Assembly: GCF_041429785.1 (NCBI RefSeq)
Contig: NZ_CP163423.1
Span: 3,100,001 to 3,164,000, forward strand
DNA: 64,000 bases
Origin: Fretibacter rubidus
Lineage (GTDB): Bacteria; Pseudomonadota; Alphaproteobacteria; Caulobacterales; Maricaulaceae
Reading direction: 5' to 3'
Below are positions 44,901 through 54,052 of the stretch, piece by piece. The notes beneath the pieces were generated by a model. That model worked only from the letters and a program-made list of their open reading frames with translations, made no database searches and was not told where the DNA came from. Each line of letters begins with the position of its first letter. Position 1 is the first letter of the stretch. A program made the position numbers and the translations under genes.

Positions 44901-46112
44901 TTAATTCATCCAGATAAGCGGGTGACGTAATGGAAAGTTTCGCCTGACTTCATAGACATCACTATCTGCAGCGAGGTCTTTTACCGTATCGTAATAAGAA
45001 CAATCCCCTAGGGCATCACCAGCTAGTAAAAGCGACGGGTGGCGCACAGGCCAATCATCCCAATACATGACATCTTGGGCATAAGGCCATAATGATTTAT
45101 CGGTGACATAGGGTTTTATAAAATCAAGGCCAAGGGACATGCTCTGCCCATTTGCTGCGCTATAGCGCCATAAATCATCTTCACGCGTCGAGGTAATCTG
45201 TGCAATGCCCGCCATAAGGTCGATCACAAACAGAGAATAGCCATAAGGTTTAGTCCGAGATAATTCTTTTGGAAATCCACCATTGGCATCCATCATATCA
45301 GCCAGATAGATATTTTTAAATTTATCTTTCACCAAAGCAGTGAGCGCCGCATCGCCCGTCAAATCAGCAAAAGCCGCAATTTGTAAAGACCATGCGATTG
45401 AATGATTGTTATGCCAATCACGTTCTTTGATGCCGTTAGGGTGGGTATTCATCCATTTTGCATAAATGTTGAACCAGGTCTTTATCGAGGCATAATCAGC
45501 AGGGTCTATCGCGCCTGCATCGCCCAACAATTTGGCCGCGCGCGCAACCTCGACTAAATGCAACGTATCAATAATGCCTATGGACCGCCCTGTATGACGG
45601 CCCTTAATCGCTTGTGCGTATAAAAGATTTGGGTTCATGCGCGTATCCGCATCAATAAACCAGGCCTTTAAATGTGTTGCGGCGGCGTCAGCATATTTTT
45701 GCTGGCCCGTGATAAGATAGGCTGATGCAAGGCTTCCTTGAATATCAGAGAACCTAATCATAGACAGGCGGTGTTTTGTGAAGTTATCAGGATTTGTTTG
45801 TCCATCGCGACGCTCATAAGGCGCATCAGGGTCACCGGGAACAGGCCACCAATAATCGCCTTCAGAATAAAAGTCATTGGGCCCGCCCGCGCTGCGGCTT
45901 GCGGTATTGGCAGTAACCGTTTCGACTTTAGCGGTCAGATAGTCATTGGCTTTGTTCAGGACGCGATCTGTGTCATCTGCGGTAATCGCACCAACATCAC
46001 AGGGTGTATTTGATGCAGCCTGCCCTGTAGTTTGGGACGCATTATCTGAGCAGGCGGATATAATTAAAGCTGTACTCAGCCCTATAAACTTAATGCCCGC
46101 TTTCAGCTTCAC
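44901..46112 (-). CDS. Alginate-lyase-family lipoprotein
   Basis: 403 residues from a GTG at 46112, five bases after the stop of the sugar dehydrogenase gene; the frame reaches 46319 but that part overlaps it. Lipobox ISAC. The mature part is an (alpha/alpha) toroid of the PL5/alginate lyase type: MIRFSDIQGSLASAYLITG, LLYAQAIKGRHTGRSIGIIDT and the conserved RDWHNNHSIAWSLQ, with likely catalytic His and Asn. It should depolymerise an acidic polysaccharide, perhaps alginate from brown algae. The pair with a PQQ-type dehydrogenase is unusual for a lyase locus; there is no TonB receptor next to it. Confidence 0.85.
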   Translation of the reverse strand: MKLKAGIKFIGLSTALIISACSDNASQTTGQAASNTPCDVGAITADDTDRVLNKANDYLTAKVETVTANTASRSAGGPNDFYSEGDYWWPVPGDPDAPYERRDGQTNPDNFTKHRLSMIRFSDIQGSLASAYLITGQQKYADAAATHLKAWFIDADTRMNPNLLYAQAIKGRHTGRSIGIIDTLHLVEVARAAKLLGDAGAIDPADYASIKTWFNIYAKWMNTHPNGIKERDWHNNHSIAWSLQIAAFADLTGDAALTALVKDKFKNIYLADMMDANGGFPKELSRTKPYGYSLFVIDLMAGIAQITSTREDDLWRYSAANGQSMSLGLDFIKPYVTDKSLWPYAQDVMYWDDWPVRHPSLLLAGDALGDCSYYDTVKDLAADSDVYEVRRNFPLRHPLIWMN

Positions 46113-46116
46113 AGAA

Positions 46117-47244
46117 TTAATCTTGCTTGGGAATAAAACGAATAAGGCGACTGTTTTCGCCGTCGACGGCCAAAACAAGTAACGAGCCATCAAAGCCCAT
46201 ATCAACGTCGCGAACGCGGGCGTTAATGTCAGAGAACAATATTTCTTCACCCACAGCGATCCCATTTTCAAGGTCAACGCGCCGCACATCACGCGAGGCC
46301 AGACCACCGACAATTGCATCTCCGTTCCACTCTGGAAACATCCCGCCGCGGTAAATAATCAGGCCAGACGGGGCAATGGACGGTGTCCAAACATGCACAG
46401 GGTCAGACATGCCAGCCATTTCTGTTAATGGCGTAATTTTGGCCCCATTGTAATCAAGTCCTTGGGAGACAATCGGCCAGCCATAATTTTCACCAGGCTG
46501 TATCAAATTTAACTCATCACCCCCGCGCGGCCCGTGCTCATGCGCCCAGAGGCTATTGGTGAAAGGATCAAAAAATAGGCCCTGCACGTTACGGTGACCA
46601 ATGGAAATATTTTGTGCCGGCGGGGGCGTGAGTTTTATAATTTTACCCAGATCAGATTTGCGGTCTTGCGCAGCCTCGCGAAACTCAAAGCCGTCACCCG
46701 TGGACAGTGCCACTGTCCCGCCCGGAAGAAAAGACAGGCTGCCCCCAAAATGCGCCGCGCCAGATTTCAAAGGGTTTGCTGTGAAAACCTCTGAGATATT
46801 GATAAGTTTATCCCCGTCCAGTTCGGCCACTATTACCGCCGTCCCGTTTTCAGCTTCCGTGCCGCGCGCATAGGATAAATATAGAAAATTATTTTCTACG
46901 AAATCTGCGCTCAACATAACATCAAAAAGACCGGCTTGGTTGCCGACAAATATATCGTCAGGCAGCCCTGTTATGATTGTGGTCTCACCATTTTGAACGC
47001 GCTTTAACGTTCCGCCGCGCTCTGTTATTAAAAAACCACCACCAGGTAAGCTCGCAAAAGCCCAAGGCGTATCCAAGCCTTCGGCCAATACTTCAGTGGT
47101 GTAATCCGCCATCATAGTTTTGGGTAGATCCGGTGCGACTTGTTTTTCCATACACGCGCTCAGGCCGACAGCACTCACTATGGCCAAAGTTGTAACAGAT
47201 TTTAAAAGACCGCAGTAATATGAATGGAATTTAAAAAATGACAC
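46117..47244 (-). CDS. PQQ-type soluble sugar dehydrogenase, lipoprotein
   Basis: 375 residues from a GTG at 47244, with AAGGA seven bases before; an ATG at 47295 is in frame but without such a site. A signal with lipobox LSAC. The beta-propeller begins AEGLDTPWAFASLPGGGFLITERGG, continues with GGSLSFLPGGTVALSTGDG, LWAHEHGPRGGDELNLIQPGENYGWP and VWTPSIAPSGLIIY, the pattern of the aldose sugar dehydrogenase (YliI) family with a PQQ cofactor. It oxidises sugars and passes electrons on at the periplasmic face. In operon with the lyase-family gene, so it may act on the released sugars. Confidence 0.9.
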   Translation of the reverse strand: MSFFKFHSYYCGLLKSVTTLAIVSAVGLSACMEKQVAPDLPKTMMADYTTEVLAEGLDTPWAFASLPGGGFLITERGGTLKRVQNGETTIITGLPDDIFVGNQAGLFDVMLSADFVENNFLYLSYARGTEAENGTAVIVAELDGDKLINISEVFTANPLKSGAAHFGGSLSFLPGGTVALSTGDGFEFREAAQDRKSDLGKIIKLTPPPAQNISIGHRNVQGLFFDPFTNSLWAHEHGPRGGDELNLIQPGENYGWPIVSQGLDYNGAKITPLTEMAGMSDPVHVWTPSIAPSGLIIYRGGMFPEWNGDAIVGGLASRDVRRVDLENGIAVGEEILFSDINARVRDVDMGFDGSLLVLAVDGENSRLIRFIPKQD

Positions 47245-47351
47245 GACATTATCCTTCAAAGGCAGACTCGGGTGTTTATATTTAGCATTGCGCATAATTG
47301 CTATCAGGCGCTATCATAATACGAAATTACATATAATAGAGTTATAGACAG

Positions 47352-47810
47352 ATGGCAGTTTTTATAAAGCGCGTTTTTGCCCTTCTCATCGCCAGTCTTG
47401 TGGCTGGTGTGACGGGATCTGTCATGTCGACCTATCGTACCATTATAGATTTGCGTGAAATCGGTGCGCCTATATCGGACGGTACCGCCTTTTCAACAGC
47501 TCTATATGACGTACAGCACTTCGCACCACTTTATACGCTATTTATCACCATCGCTTTTTTAATCGCATTCTTGGTTTCTGGCGGGCTTTACAAAACAATA
47601 AAATTTGGGCGCCCGATTATTTATATCGTCGCTGGCGCTACCGCAATTTTAGTAATGTTATATCTTATGAAACAGGTGTTTTTTGGCGTTCCGATTGTCG
47701 CGGGCGCAAGGGATAATACTGGACTGCTACTGCAAATACTCGCTGGTGGATTAGGCGGGCTGTGTTTTGCGCTCTTGTCTAAAACAAAAGCGCAAAGCAA
47801 AATTGCTTAG
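47352..47810 (+). CDS. Small membrane protein of unknown function
   Basis: 152 residues with four membrane helices (residues about 7-25, 55-78, 86-106, 127-144). No motif recognised. The gene stands alone, divergent from the sugar dehydrogenase gene and convergent with rho, whose stop it overlaps by 4 bp. Confidence 0.7.
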   Translation: MAVFIKRVFALLIASLVAGVTGSVMSTYRTIIDLREIGAPISDGTAFSTALYDVQHFAPLYTLFITIAFLIAFLVSGGLYKTIKFGRPIIYIVAGATAILVMLYLMKQVFFGVPIVAGARDNTGLLLQILAGGLGGLCFALLSKTKAQSKIA

Positions 47811-49111
47811 GTATTCATACTATCAAAGAAATCTGCATTGTTTTTAGTATCTTTTAATTTCGATATCAGAAATTCAATCGCGTCCATTGTGCCCATCGGG
47901 TTTAAGATACGGCGCAGGACATAGGTCTTTTGCAAATCAACAGGATTAATCAAAAGCTCTTCTTTTCGTGTCCCTGATTTGGTGACATCAATCGCGGGGA
48001 AAACGCGTTTATCGGCAACCTTACGGTCAAGTACAATCTCACTATTGCCCGTACCTTTGAACTCTTCGAAAATAACTTCGTCCATACGAGATCCCGTATC
48101 AATCAAGGCTGTCGCAATAATTGTAAGTGATCCACCTTCTTCGATATTCCGGGCGGCACCAAAGAAACGCTTTGGACGTTGCAGCGCATTCGCATCCACA
48201 CCACCTGTTAAAACCTTACCAGAGCTTGGAACGACAGTGTTATAAGCTCGGCCAAGACGCGTGATACTATCGAGCAAAATGACAACATCTTTACCGTGTT
48301 CAGTCAGACGCTTTGCTTTTTGAATGACCATTTCCGCCACTTGTACGTGACGGGTCGCAGGTTCATCAAAAGTAGAACTGACGACCTCCCCTTTAACGCT
48401 GCGCTGCATGTCGGTCACCTCTTCGGGGCGTTCATCAATGAGCAAGACAATAACGTAACACTCAGGGTGATTGGCCTCGATAGAGTGCGCAATGTTTTGC
48501 AGCAAGACAGTTTTACCTGTACGCGGCGGCGCAACGATCAAAGCCCGCTGACCTTTACCGAGCGGGGAGACAATATCAATGATCCGGCCTGAACGGTCTT
48601 TGCGTGTTGGGTCATCAATTTCCATTTTCATCCGTTCATCAGGATAAAGTGGGGTTAAATTATCAAAATGCGCTTTATTACGGGCGCGCTCTGGCGTTTC
48701 AAAATTAAGGGAATCAACTGTAGTGAGCGCAAAATAACGCTCCGCGTCACGGGGGCTACGAATTTCACCCGACACAGTATCGCCTGTCCGCAGGCCGTAT
48801 TTGCGAATTTGTTTTGGCGTAACATAGATATCATCAGGACCAGGTAGATAGTTCGCCTCTGGCGCGCGCAAGAACCCAAATCCGTCTTGTAAAACCTCTA
48901 GCACGCCAGATCCGTTAATTTGAATATCATCCTCAGCGAGGTCTTTTAGGACAGAGAAGAAAATCTCTTGCTTACGCATAGACCCTGCATTTTCAATCCC
49001 AACAGCTTCGGCAAAAGCAATCAATTCAGCGGGTTTTTTAACCTTTAAGTCTTCAAGGCTTATAGATTTAAGCGTTTCAAGGTCAGCAATGGTCACGTCT
49101 TGTGCGGGCAT
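47807..49111 (-). CDS. rho: Transcription termination factor Rho
   Basis: 434 residues. An N-terminal helical domain, then the cold-shock-like RNA-binding domain ([33 protein letters not shown]), then the ATPase: Walker [10 protein letters not shown] at about 190-200, [12 protein letters not shown] as the Walker-B-type block, and the Q/R loop region. Hexameric helicase that ends transcription. Position near the origin, oriented away from it, is common in alphaproteobacteria. Confidence 0.97.
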   Translation of the reverse strand: MPAQDVTIADLETLKSISLEDLKVKKPAELIAFAEAVGIENAGSMRKQEIFFSVLKDLAEDDIQINGSGVLEVLQDGFGFLRAPEANYLPGPDDIYVTPKQIRKYGLRTGDTVSGEIRSPRDAERYFALTTVDSLNFETPERARNKAHFDNLTPLYPDERMKMEIDDPTRKDRSGRIIDIVSPLGKGQRALIVAPPRTGKTVLLQNIAHSIEANHPECYVIVLLIDERPEEVTDMQRSVKGEVVSSTFDEPATRHVQVAEMVIQKAKRLTEHGKDVVILLDSITRLGRAYNTVVPSSGKVLTGGVDANALQRPKRFFGAARNIEEGGSLTIIATALIDTGSRMDEVIFEEFKGTGNSEIVLDRKVADKRVFPAIDVTKSGTRKEELLINPVDLQKTYVLRRILNPMGTMDAIEFLISKLKDTKNNADFFDSMNT

Positions 49112-49241
49112 AATATGTCTTTAGGAAAGGGTCGTTGAGAGAAGTGATAGCGTTAGAGCAAAATTCAATAGGAATATATCACAAACAGCCGGACGGCGTA
49201 TAACTGTCCCTAATCCTAAAGCATTTGGTCGTCAAGCCTGT

Positions 49242-49685
49242 TTAAAAAGGTTTCACAATAGCCATAACGACGATGATAATCGTTGCCACAGCGGGTATTT
49301 CGTTAATCATGCGAAAGAACTTTTCAGATTTTGGGCGCTGGCCCGCTTTGAACCGTTTTCGCATTTTGGATAAGAATCCATGATATCCCATCAAAAAGAA
49401 TACCAAAACCAGCTTAATCCAGAGCCAAGCTGAATTTTTTAAGGTCTCTATATTATAACCGATTAAAACAAGACCCAGTAAAAACGCCACAATCATCGCA
49501 GGGTTCATGATAATGCGCATGAGTTTTTCTGCGGCCTCAATCATCTTGGCTTCTAATTCCCCACCGGGTTTAGACGCACTGTGATACACATATAGGCGCG
49601 GCAAATATAAGAGTCCTGCCATCCAAAAAATAACAGCACACAAATGAGCCGCTTTTACCCAAAGATAAAGATCAAACATAATCAC
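49242..49685 (-). CDS. hemJ: HemJ-type protoporphyrinogen oxidase
   Basis: 147 residues with four membrane helices. WVKAAHLCAVIFWMAGLLYLPRLYVYH has the conserved His and the haem-binding context of HemJ, and WIKLVLVFFLMGYHG the second conserved His region. It oxidises protoporphyrinogen IX to protoporphyrin IX in haem synthesis. The start overlaps the end of hemE; an ATG at 49679 would shorten the overlap. Two haem genes together support the call. Confidence 0.92.
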   Translation of the reverse strand: MIMFDLYLWVKAAHLCAVIFWMAGLLYLPRLYVYHSASKPGGELEAKMIEAAEKLMRIIMNPAMIVAFLLGLVLIGYNIETLKNSAWLWIKLVLVFFLMGYHGFLSKMRKRFKAGQRPKSEKFFRMINEIPAVATIIIVVMAIVKPF

Positions 49686-50724
49686 CCTCGCCTGTTCGCA
49701 AATGATTTATAACGGCATGAACATTATCAATTTTAACATCTGGTGATACGCCGTGGCCAAGATTGAAAATATAGGGTCCGCCAGCCCGCTTTGCATCATT
49801 TAGAACTGCCTGAACGGCTCGCCGCAAAACGTCGCCGCCGATGCGTAAGGCGAGTGGGTCGAGATTGCCTTGTATGGCTCGGTCCTGGCCAACATATTTA
49901 CGTAGTTCCGTGAGCGGCGTGTCAGTACCAGCAGCGACGCCTTGTGTTTTTATCGTGTCACAATAATGCGTAAGATTTAGGCCCGCCGCACGCGGAAACC
50001 CAATGATAGGAATATCAATCCCGGCATCACGCACACGGTTAATCATAATTTGTGTTGGCTTCACCACAAGCTTATCAAAAAGTGGTGCTGAAAGACCTTG
50101 CGCCCAGCTTTCAAATATTTTCAGCGCGTCAGCGCCTGCTTTTGCTTGACCAATGAGATAATCAGCAGAGCTGACCGCAATCGCATTTAATAAATCATCC
50201 ATGGCTTGAGGGTGTTCATAAGCAAACCGTTTAGCGACTTCCTTATCGGGAGTCCCGCGACCCTCGAGCATATAGGTTGCTACTGTCCAAGCCCCACCAC
50301 AAAAGCCGATAAGCGCTTTATCATCAGACAATTCACCACGTACGCGTGATACTGTTTCCCAAACGGAACTTATCCGTTCAGCAGCGCCGTCAATCGTTAA
50401 GCGCTTTACATCATCAACGCTCATAGGATCAAGGATAGGGCCAACGCCTTTTTCAAAGCGCACATCCCGTCCAAGACCAATCGGTATTAAAAGAATATCT
50501 GCAAAGAGTATCGCCGCATCCATATCATAGCGTTCAATGGGTTGGAGCGTTACACGTGCTGCTTTTTCAGGTGTAAAACAAAAATCAATAAACCCAGCAG
50601 TAGAGGCACGCACAGCTTTATATTCAGCAAGGTGTCGCCCTGCTTGACGCATCATCCATATAGGTGCGGGTGTTATGGTTTCACCGGATAGAACGCGAAG
50701 GATTTTAGGTGTTGCGTTTGTCAT
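49672..50724 (-). CDS. hemE: Uroporphyrinogen decarboxylase
   Basis: 350 residues from the ATG at 50724; a TTG 11 codons earlier is unlikely. PIWMMRQAGRHLAEYK is the family signature at the N-terminus, and GFCGGAWTVATYMLEGRG and LGHGVSPDVKIDNV follow. It removes four carboxyl groups from uroporphyrinogen III to give coproporphyrinogen III. It is the last gene on the left of the predicted replication origin and is transcribed away from it, as in Caulobacter. Confidence 0.97.
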   Translation of the reverse strand: MTNATPKILRVLSGETITPAPIWMMRQAGRHLAEYKAVRASTAGFIDFCFTPEKAARVTLQPIERYDMDAAILFADILLIPIGLGRDVRFEKGVGPILDPMSVDDVKRLTIDGAAERISSVWETVSRVRGELSDDKALIGFCGGAWTVATYMLEGRGTPDKEVAKRFAYEHPQAMDDLLNAIAVSSADYLIGQAKAGADALKIFESWAQGLSAPLFDKLVVKPTQIMINRVRDAGIDIPIIGFPRAAGLNLTHYCDTIKTQGVAAGTDTPLTELRKYVGQDRAIQGNLDPLALRIGGDVLRRAVQAVLNDAKRAGGPYIFNLGHGVSPDVKIDNVHAVINHLRTGEGDYV

Positions 50725-50834
50725 AAAACTCACAGGTCTAAGCCTCTTAAAACTCAAAAAATATTTTAAATAAAAGAGTGATAGTAATAGGGTGTGTGGC
50801 TATGTGAACAATCTTAAGACTTTGTAAAGACTGT

Positions 50835-50849
50835 TTAATAATATGTTAA
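50835..50849. promoter_or_regulatory. CtrA-type box within the origin
   Basis: TTAA (50835-50838), seven bases, TTAA (50846-50849). In Caulobacter, CtrA bound at such sites in Cori blocks initiation in swarmer cells. A looser pair at 51015-51018 and 51028-51031 has nine bases between and is less convincing. Confidence 0.6.
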
Positions 50850-50944
50850 AAAATGCGTTTATCCTTGTTTTTGGATAAGTGCAAATTGTTATCCTGACTA
50901 TGGGGATAAATATGATTTTAATAGCTATCTATGAACTGCGGAGC

Positions 50945-50953
50945 TGTGGATAA
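50945..50953 (-). promoter_or_regulatory. Perfect DnaA box
   Basis: TGTGGATAA, the reverse complement of the consensus TTATCCACA, near the centre of the gap. The other boxes listed with the origin carry one to three changes. Confidence 0.75.
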
Positions 50954-51131
50954 TATTGTGAGTATTATTGAACTTAATTTTATCCCCAATCTTACTCTTT
51001 TGCTCCTGTGTAAATTAACATCTGTGCTTAAACCTTCTGACGGTTGTATGTTTATGGGCATTGACCACAACAAGTTAAGGTGAGCGCCCTTATATGTGGA
51101 CAAATCATGTGAAGCTGGCATAACTTTAACT

Positions 51132-51974
51132 ATGCCGCGAAATCCAAATATATCGATTTATTTTCATGTCCATCTTGTCTCTGATTCAACAGGTGAAACG
51201 CTTGTTGGGACAATGAAAGCAACCACAGCGCAGTTTCGCAATGCCACAGCGCTAGAGCATTTACACTCGCTGGTGCGTTCAGAAGAACAAATGGAGCGCA
51301 CACTAAACGATATTGAAAATCGCCCTGGTGTTGTCCTTTACACGCTTGTTAATCCTGATCGCCGGCGCATGCTCGAAGAACGTTGCGCTATGTTAAATAT
51401 TCCTGCCGTGTCTATTTTAGATCCGTCTTTGGCTATGTTGGGACGCTACCTTGGTGCGCCTGTGCAACAGGCCGTCGCGGCGCAACACAACCTTGATAGC
51501 GATTATTATGACCGTATCGCAGCACTAGATTTTGCGATGGTTCATGATGATGGTCAAAATCAAATGGGGCTTAAAGATGCTGATATTATTCTCTTAGGTG
51601 TCAGTCGGACATCTAAAACACCGACAAGTATTTATCTAGCCAATCGGGGGTATAAGACCGGTAACATACCCCTTGTCCCGAATGTCCCGTGGCCTAAACA
51701 TATCGAGAGTTATAAAACCCCTTTTATTGTTGGTTTATTCGCGTCACCATCCCGTATCGTACAAATTCGCCAACAGCGTCTTGAAAATCTTCAGGCAGGC
51801 ACGTCAGATTATACGGATGAGCAGAGCGTGCGGGACGAGATGCAAAAAGCCAAACGCATGTTTATAAAAATGGGCTATCCTGTTGTTGACGTCACAAGGC
51901 GTTCCATCGAAGAGACGGCCGCGCAAATTATCAACTTGTACCAAGATTATAAAGACAATCAAAATGGCGCATAA
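51132..51974 (+). CDS. DUF299 bifunctional kinase/phosphorylase regulating PPDK or PEP synthase
   Basis: 280 residues from the ATG at 51132. HLVSDSTGETLVGTMKA at the N-terminus and the P-loop-like GVSRTSKT at 156-163 with PTSIYLANRGYKTGNIPLVP define the family. These proteins phosphorylate with ADP, and dephosphorylate with Pi, a Thr of pyruvate phosphate dikinase or phosphoenolpyruvate synthase. First gene to the right of the predicted origin, as in Caulobacter. Overlaps maf by 11 bp. Confidence 0.93.
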   Translation: MPRNPNISIYFHVHLVSDSTGETLVGTMKATTAQFRNATALEHLHSLVRSEEQMERTLNDIENRPGVVLYTLVNPDRRRMLEERCAMLNIPAVSILDPSLAMLGRYLGAPVQQAVAAQHNLDSDYYDRIAALDFAMVHDDGQNQMGLKDADIILLGVSRTSKTPTSIYLANRGYKTGNIPLVPNVPWPKHIESYKTPFIVGLFASPSRIVQIRQQRLENLQAGTSDYTDEQSVRDEMQKAKRMFIKMGYPVVDVTRRSIEETAAQIINLYQDYKDNQNGA

Positions 51975-52566
51975 CATTCCAATAATATTAGCATCAGGTA
52001 GTCAAATACGAGCGGACATATTGCGGGGTGCAGGCGTTGATTTTAAGGTCGTCACAAAAGCTGTTGATGAAGCGGCTATTAAATCGGCAATGTTATCAGA
52101 AGGCGCAGCGATTGCTGATATCGCTGACGCTTTGGCGGAAGCTAAATCAATGCGTGTATCCCGCTCTACAGAAGGCCTTGTCATTGGGGCAGACCAAATC
52201 ATGGAAATGGACGGGCAGCTTTTTGATAAACCCAAGGATATGGCAGAAGCCCGAGAGCGTCTTTTGCAAATGCGCGGTAAAACACATCACTTGATTGGGG
52301 CTGTCGTTATTTCTGAAAACGCGCGGCCGGTGTGGCGGCACCGAGCAAAAACGGCCTTAAGTGTGCGGGACTTTAGCGAAGCGTTTCTTGATGAATATTT
52401 GGCAGCAGAGGGCGAAACTATCTTAAAAGCTGTAGGCGCTTATAAATTTGAAGGCCGTGGATCTCAGTTATTTTCACATGTCGAGGGCGATTTTTTCTCA
52501 ATTCTTGGCTTATCACTTTTACCTGTGCTCGATTATTTACGGGTTAGAGGCTGCGTTAAAACATGA
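51964..52566 (+). CDS. maf: Maf-family nucleotide pyrophosphatase
   Basis: 200 residues from the ATG at 51964, which overlaps the previous gene by 11 bp. ILASGSQIRADILRGAGVDF is the Maf N-terminal signature, usually ASxSPRR; here Gln-Ile-Arg replaces Pro-Arg. VIGADQIMEMDGQLFDKPKD and VGAYKFEGRGSQLF follow. Maf proteins hydrolyse non-canonical or canonical pyrimidine nucleotides and have been linked to septum formation. Within the DUF299-maf-aroE-coaE-dnaQ operon. Confidence 0.92.
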   Translation: MAHNIPIILASGSQIRADILRGAGVDFKVVTKAVDEAAIKSAMLSEGAAIADIADALAEAKSMRVSRSTEGLVIGADQIMEMDGQLFDKPKDMAEARERLLQMRGKTHHLIGAVVISENARPVWRHRAKTALSVRDFSEAFLDEYLAAEGETILKAVGAYKFEGRGSQLFSHVEGDFFSILGLSLLPVLDYLRVRGCVKT

Positions 52567-53408
52567 CTCGCCCTATCCCCAAATTAGCGGGTGTTTGTGG
52601 CTGGCCTATTCACCATTCATTATCACCGCAAATGCATAGCTTTTGGTTACGCGAAATGGGGCTTGCGGGGGCTTATGTCCATTTTGCCGTTCGCCCAGAT
52701 GAAGCTGTCCGTGCCTTTCAGTCTTTGAAACAAACGTCCATTGCGGGTGTGAATGTGACCCTACCTTTAAAAGAGCTTGCCTATGAGGCGGCTGATATCG
52801 TTACAGATGATGCTAAGAAACTGGGTGTTGCCAATTGTCTCTACAAGCGAGACGGGCAGCTGATTGCTCATAATACGGATTTAGAAGGCTTTGCGACGCC
52901 GCTGATTCGTGCCCTTGGCCCGCGCACGATTGCGAATACCCCCGTGATTATCTACGGCACAGGGGGGGCTTCACGGGCGGTTATAGGTGCGCTATTGTCG
53001 TTAAATTGTCCAGAAATTCGCTTATGCGGTCGCACAGATAATCGCGCAGAAGCCGTGGTTGATGATTTCAATGTGCCAAGCCTTTACGCTGTGCCGTGGG
53101 CGATGCGTCATGACGGCATCGGGGGTGCAGGGGTTATTATTAATGCCAGTGCCGCCGGGATGAAGGGTTATCCTGCGCTGGATGTCGACCTAACGCTCGC
53201 CTCGCCTGGGGCGCTTGTTTATGATTTGATTTACACGCCAGAAGTCACGCCGTTACTCAAAGCCGCAAAAAGCCAAGGCTTACCCAGTATTGGGGGCCTT
53301 GATATGCTCATTGCGCAAGCGCGACCCAGCTTTAAGCTCTTTTTTGGGCAAACCCCACCCGAGACGCTAGACCCCACAGATTTGCTGCGCAAAACTTTAA
53401 ACTCATGA
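52563..53408 (+). CDS. aroE: Shikimate dehydrogenase
   Basis: 281 residues. Shikimate site: HSLSPQMHSFWL and GVNVTLPLKE with the catalytic Lys, then HNTDLEGF with the partner Asp. NADPH domain: GTGGASRAVIGAL. GGLDMLIAQA near the end. Converts 3-dehydroshikimate to shikimate for aromatic amino acids. Overlaps maf and coaE by 4 bp each. Confidence 0.96.
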   Translation: MTRPIPKLAGVCGWPIHHSLSPQMHSFWLREMGLAGAYVHFAVRPDEAVRAFQSLKQTSIAGVNVTLPLKELAYEAADIVTDDAKKLGVANCLYKRDGQLIAHNTDLEGFATPLIRALGPRTIANTPVIIYGTGGASRAVIGALLSLNCPEIRLCGRTDNRAEAVVDDFNVPSLYAVPWAMRHDGIGGAGVIINASAAGMKGYPALDVDLTLASPGALVYDLIYTPEVTPLLKAAKSQGLPSIGGLDMLIAQARPSFKLFFGQTPPETLDPTDLLRKTLNS

Positions 53409-54052
53409 GCCTAGCTGCCGCGGACAAACACAGATCAGCGCCGATAATCATTGGGCTAACGGGATCTATTGGGATGGGGAAAACAACGACGGCTGAAATG
53501 TTTGAGGACCTAGGCTGCCCGGTGTTTGACGCCGATGCCGCTGTACACCGTCTTTATGCCAAAGGCGGGCAGGCTGTGCCGCTGATACGGGCTGTTTTTC
53601 CTGACGCGGTTAACGACGGCGCCGTTGATCGGGCCATATTGGGCAAATATATGCGAGAAGACCCCTTGCAGCTCACTGTGCTAGAGAGCTTTATTCATCC
53701 CATGGTCACGGATATGCGCTCTCAGTTTTTACAGAGAGCTAAAGCATCGGCTGCGGATATTGTTGTTTTTGATATTCCGCTTTTATTTGAAACCGGTGGT
53801 GACGTCCTTGTTGACAAAGTTGTTGTTGTAACGGCCCCTGCGCATGTGCAGCGAGAGCGCGTGATGGCGCGGGAGGGGATGACCGAAGACTTATTTAAGA
53901 TGATATTGTCGCGTCAATTGCCAGATGCGCAGAAACGTATCCGCGCAGATTATACAATTTTTACGCACCGCGGACTAGAAGAAGCGCGCGAACAGGTGCA
54001 GGATATACTCACTGATTTAAGACAGAATGGAATAAATCGTGAACCATCCTGA
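53405..54052 (+). CDS. coaE: Dephospho-CoA kinase
   Basis: 215 residues. P-loop GLTGSIGMGKTTTAEMF, then CPVFDADAAVHRLYA for substrate binding and FDIPLLFETGGD, all family motifs. It phosphorylates the ribose 3'-OH of dephospho-CoA, the last step of CoA synthesis. Overlaps aroE by 4 bp; dnaQ starts within its last codons. Confidence 0.96.
   Translation: MSLAAADKHRSAPIIIGLTGSIGMGKTTTAEMFEDLGCPVFDADAAVHRLYAKGGQAVPLIRAVFPDAVNDGAVDRAILGKYMREDPLQLTVLESFIHPMVTDMRSQFLQRAKASAADIVVFDIPLLFETGGDVLVDKVVVVTAPAHVQRERVMAREGMTEDLFKMILSRQLPDAQKRIRADYTIFTHRGLEEAREQVQDILTDLRQNGINREPS

Larger units (their letters stand above)
50725..51131. other. Predicted chromosomal replication origin (oriC/Cori)
   Basis: A 407-bp gap between hemE and the DUF299 gene, the place of Cori in Caulobacter. 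It is much more AT-rich than its surroundings. A perfect DnaA box lies at 50945-50953 (TGTGGATAA). Close matches are at 50859-50867 (TTATCCTTG) facing 50871-50879 (TTGGATAAG), 50889-50897, 50901-50909 and 50980-50988 (TTATCCCCA type), and 51095-51103 (TGTGGACAA). A full CtrA-type box is at 50835-50849. Genes on both sides point away from it. Nothing else here looks coding. Confidence 0.82.

Noticed and set aside
46113-46319. N-terminal extension of the alginate-lyase-family gene
   Set aside because: It overlaps the end of the sugar dehydrogenase; the lipoprotein signal starts at the GTG at 46112.
51015-51031. Second TTAA pair in the origin as a CtrA box
   Set aside because: The spacing is nine bases, not seven.
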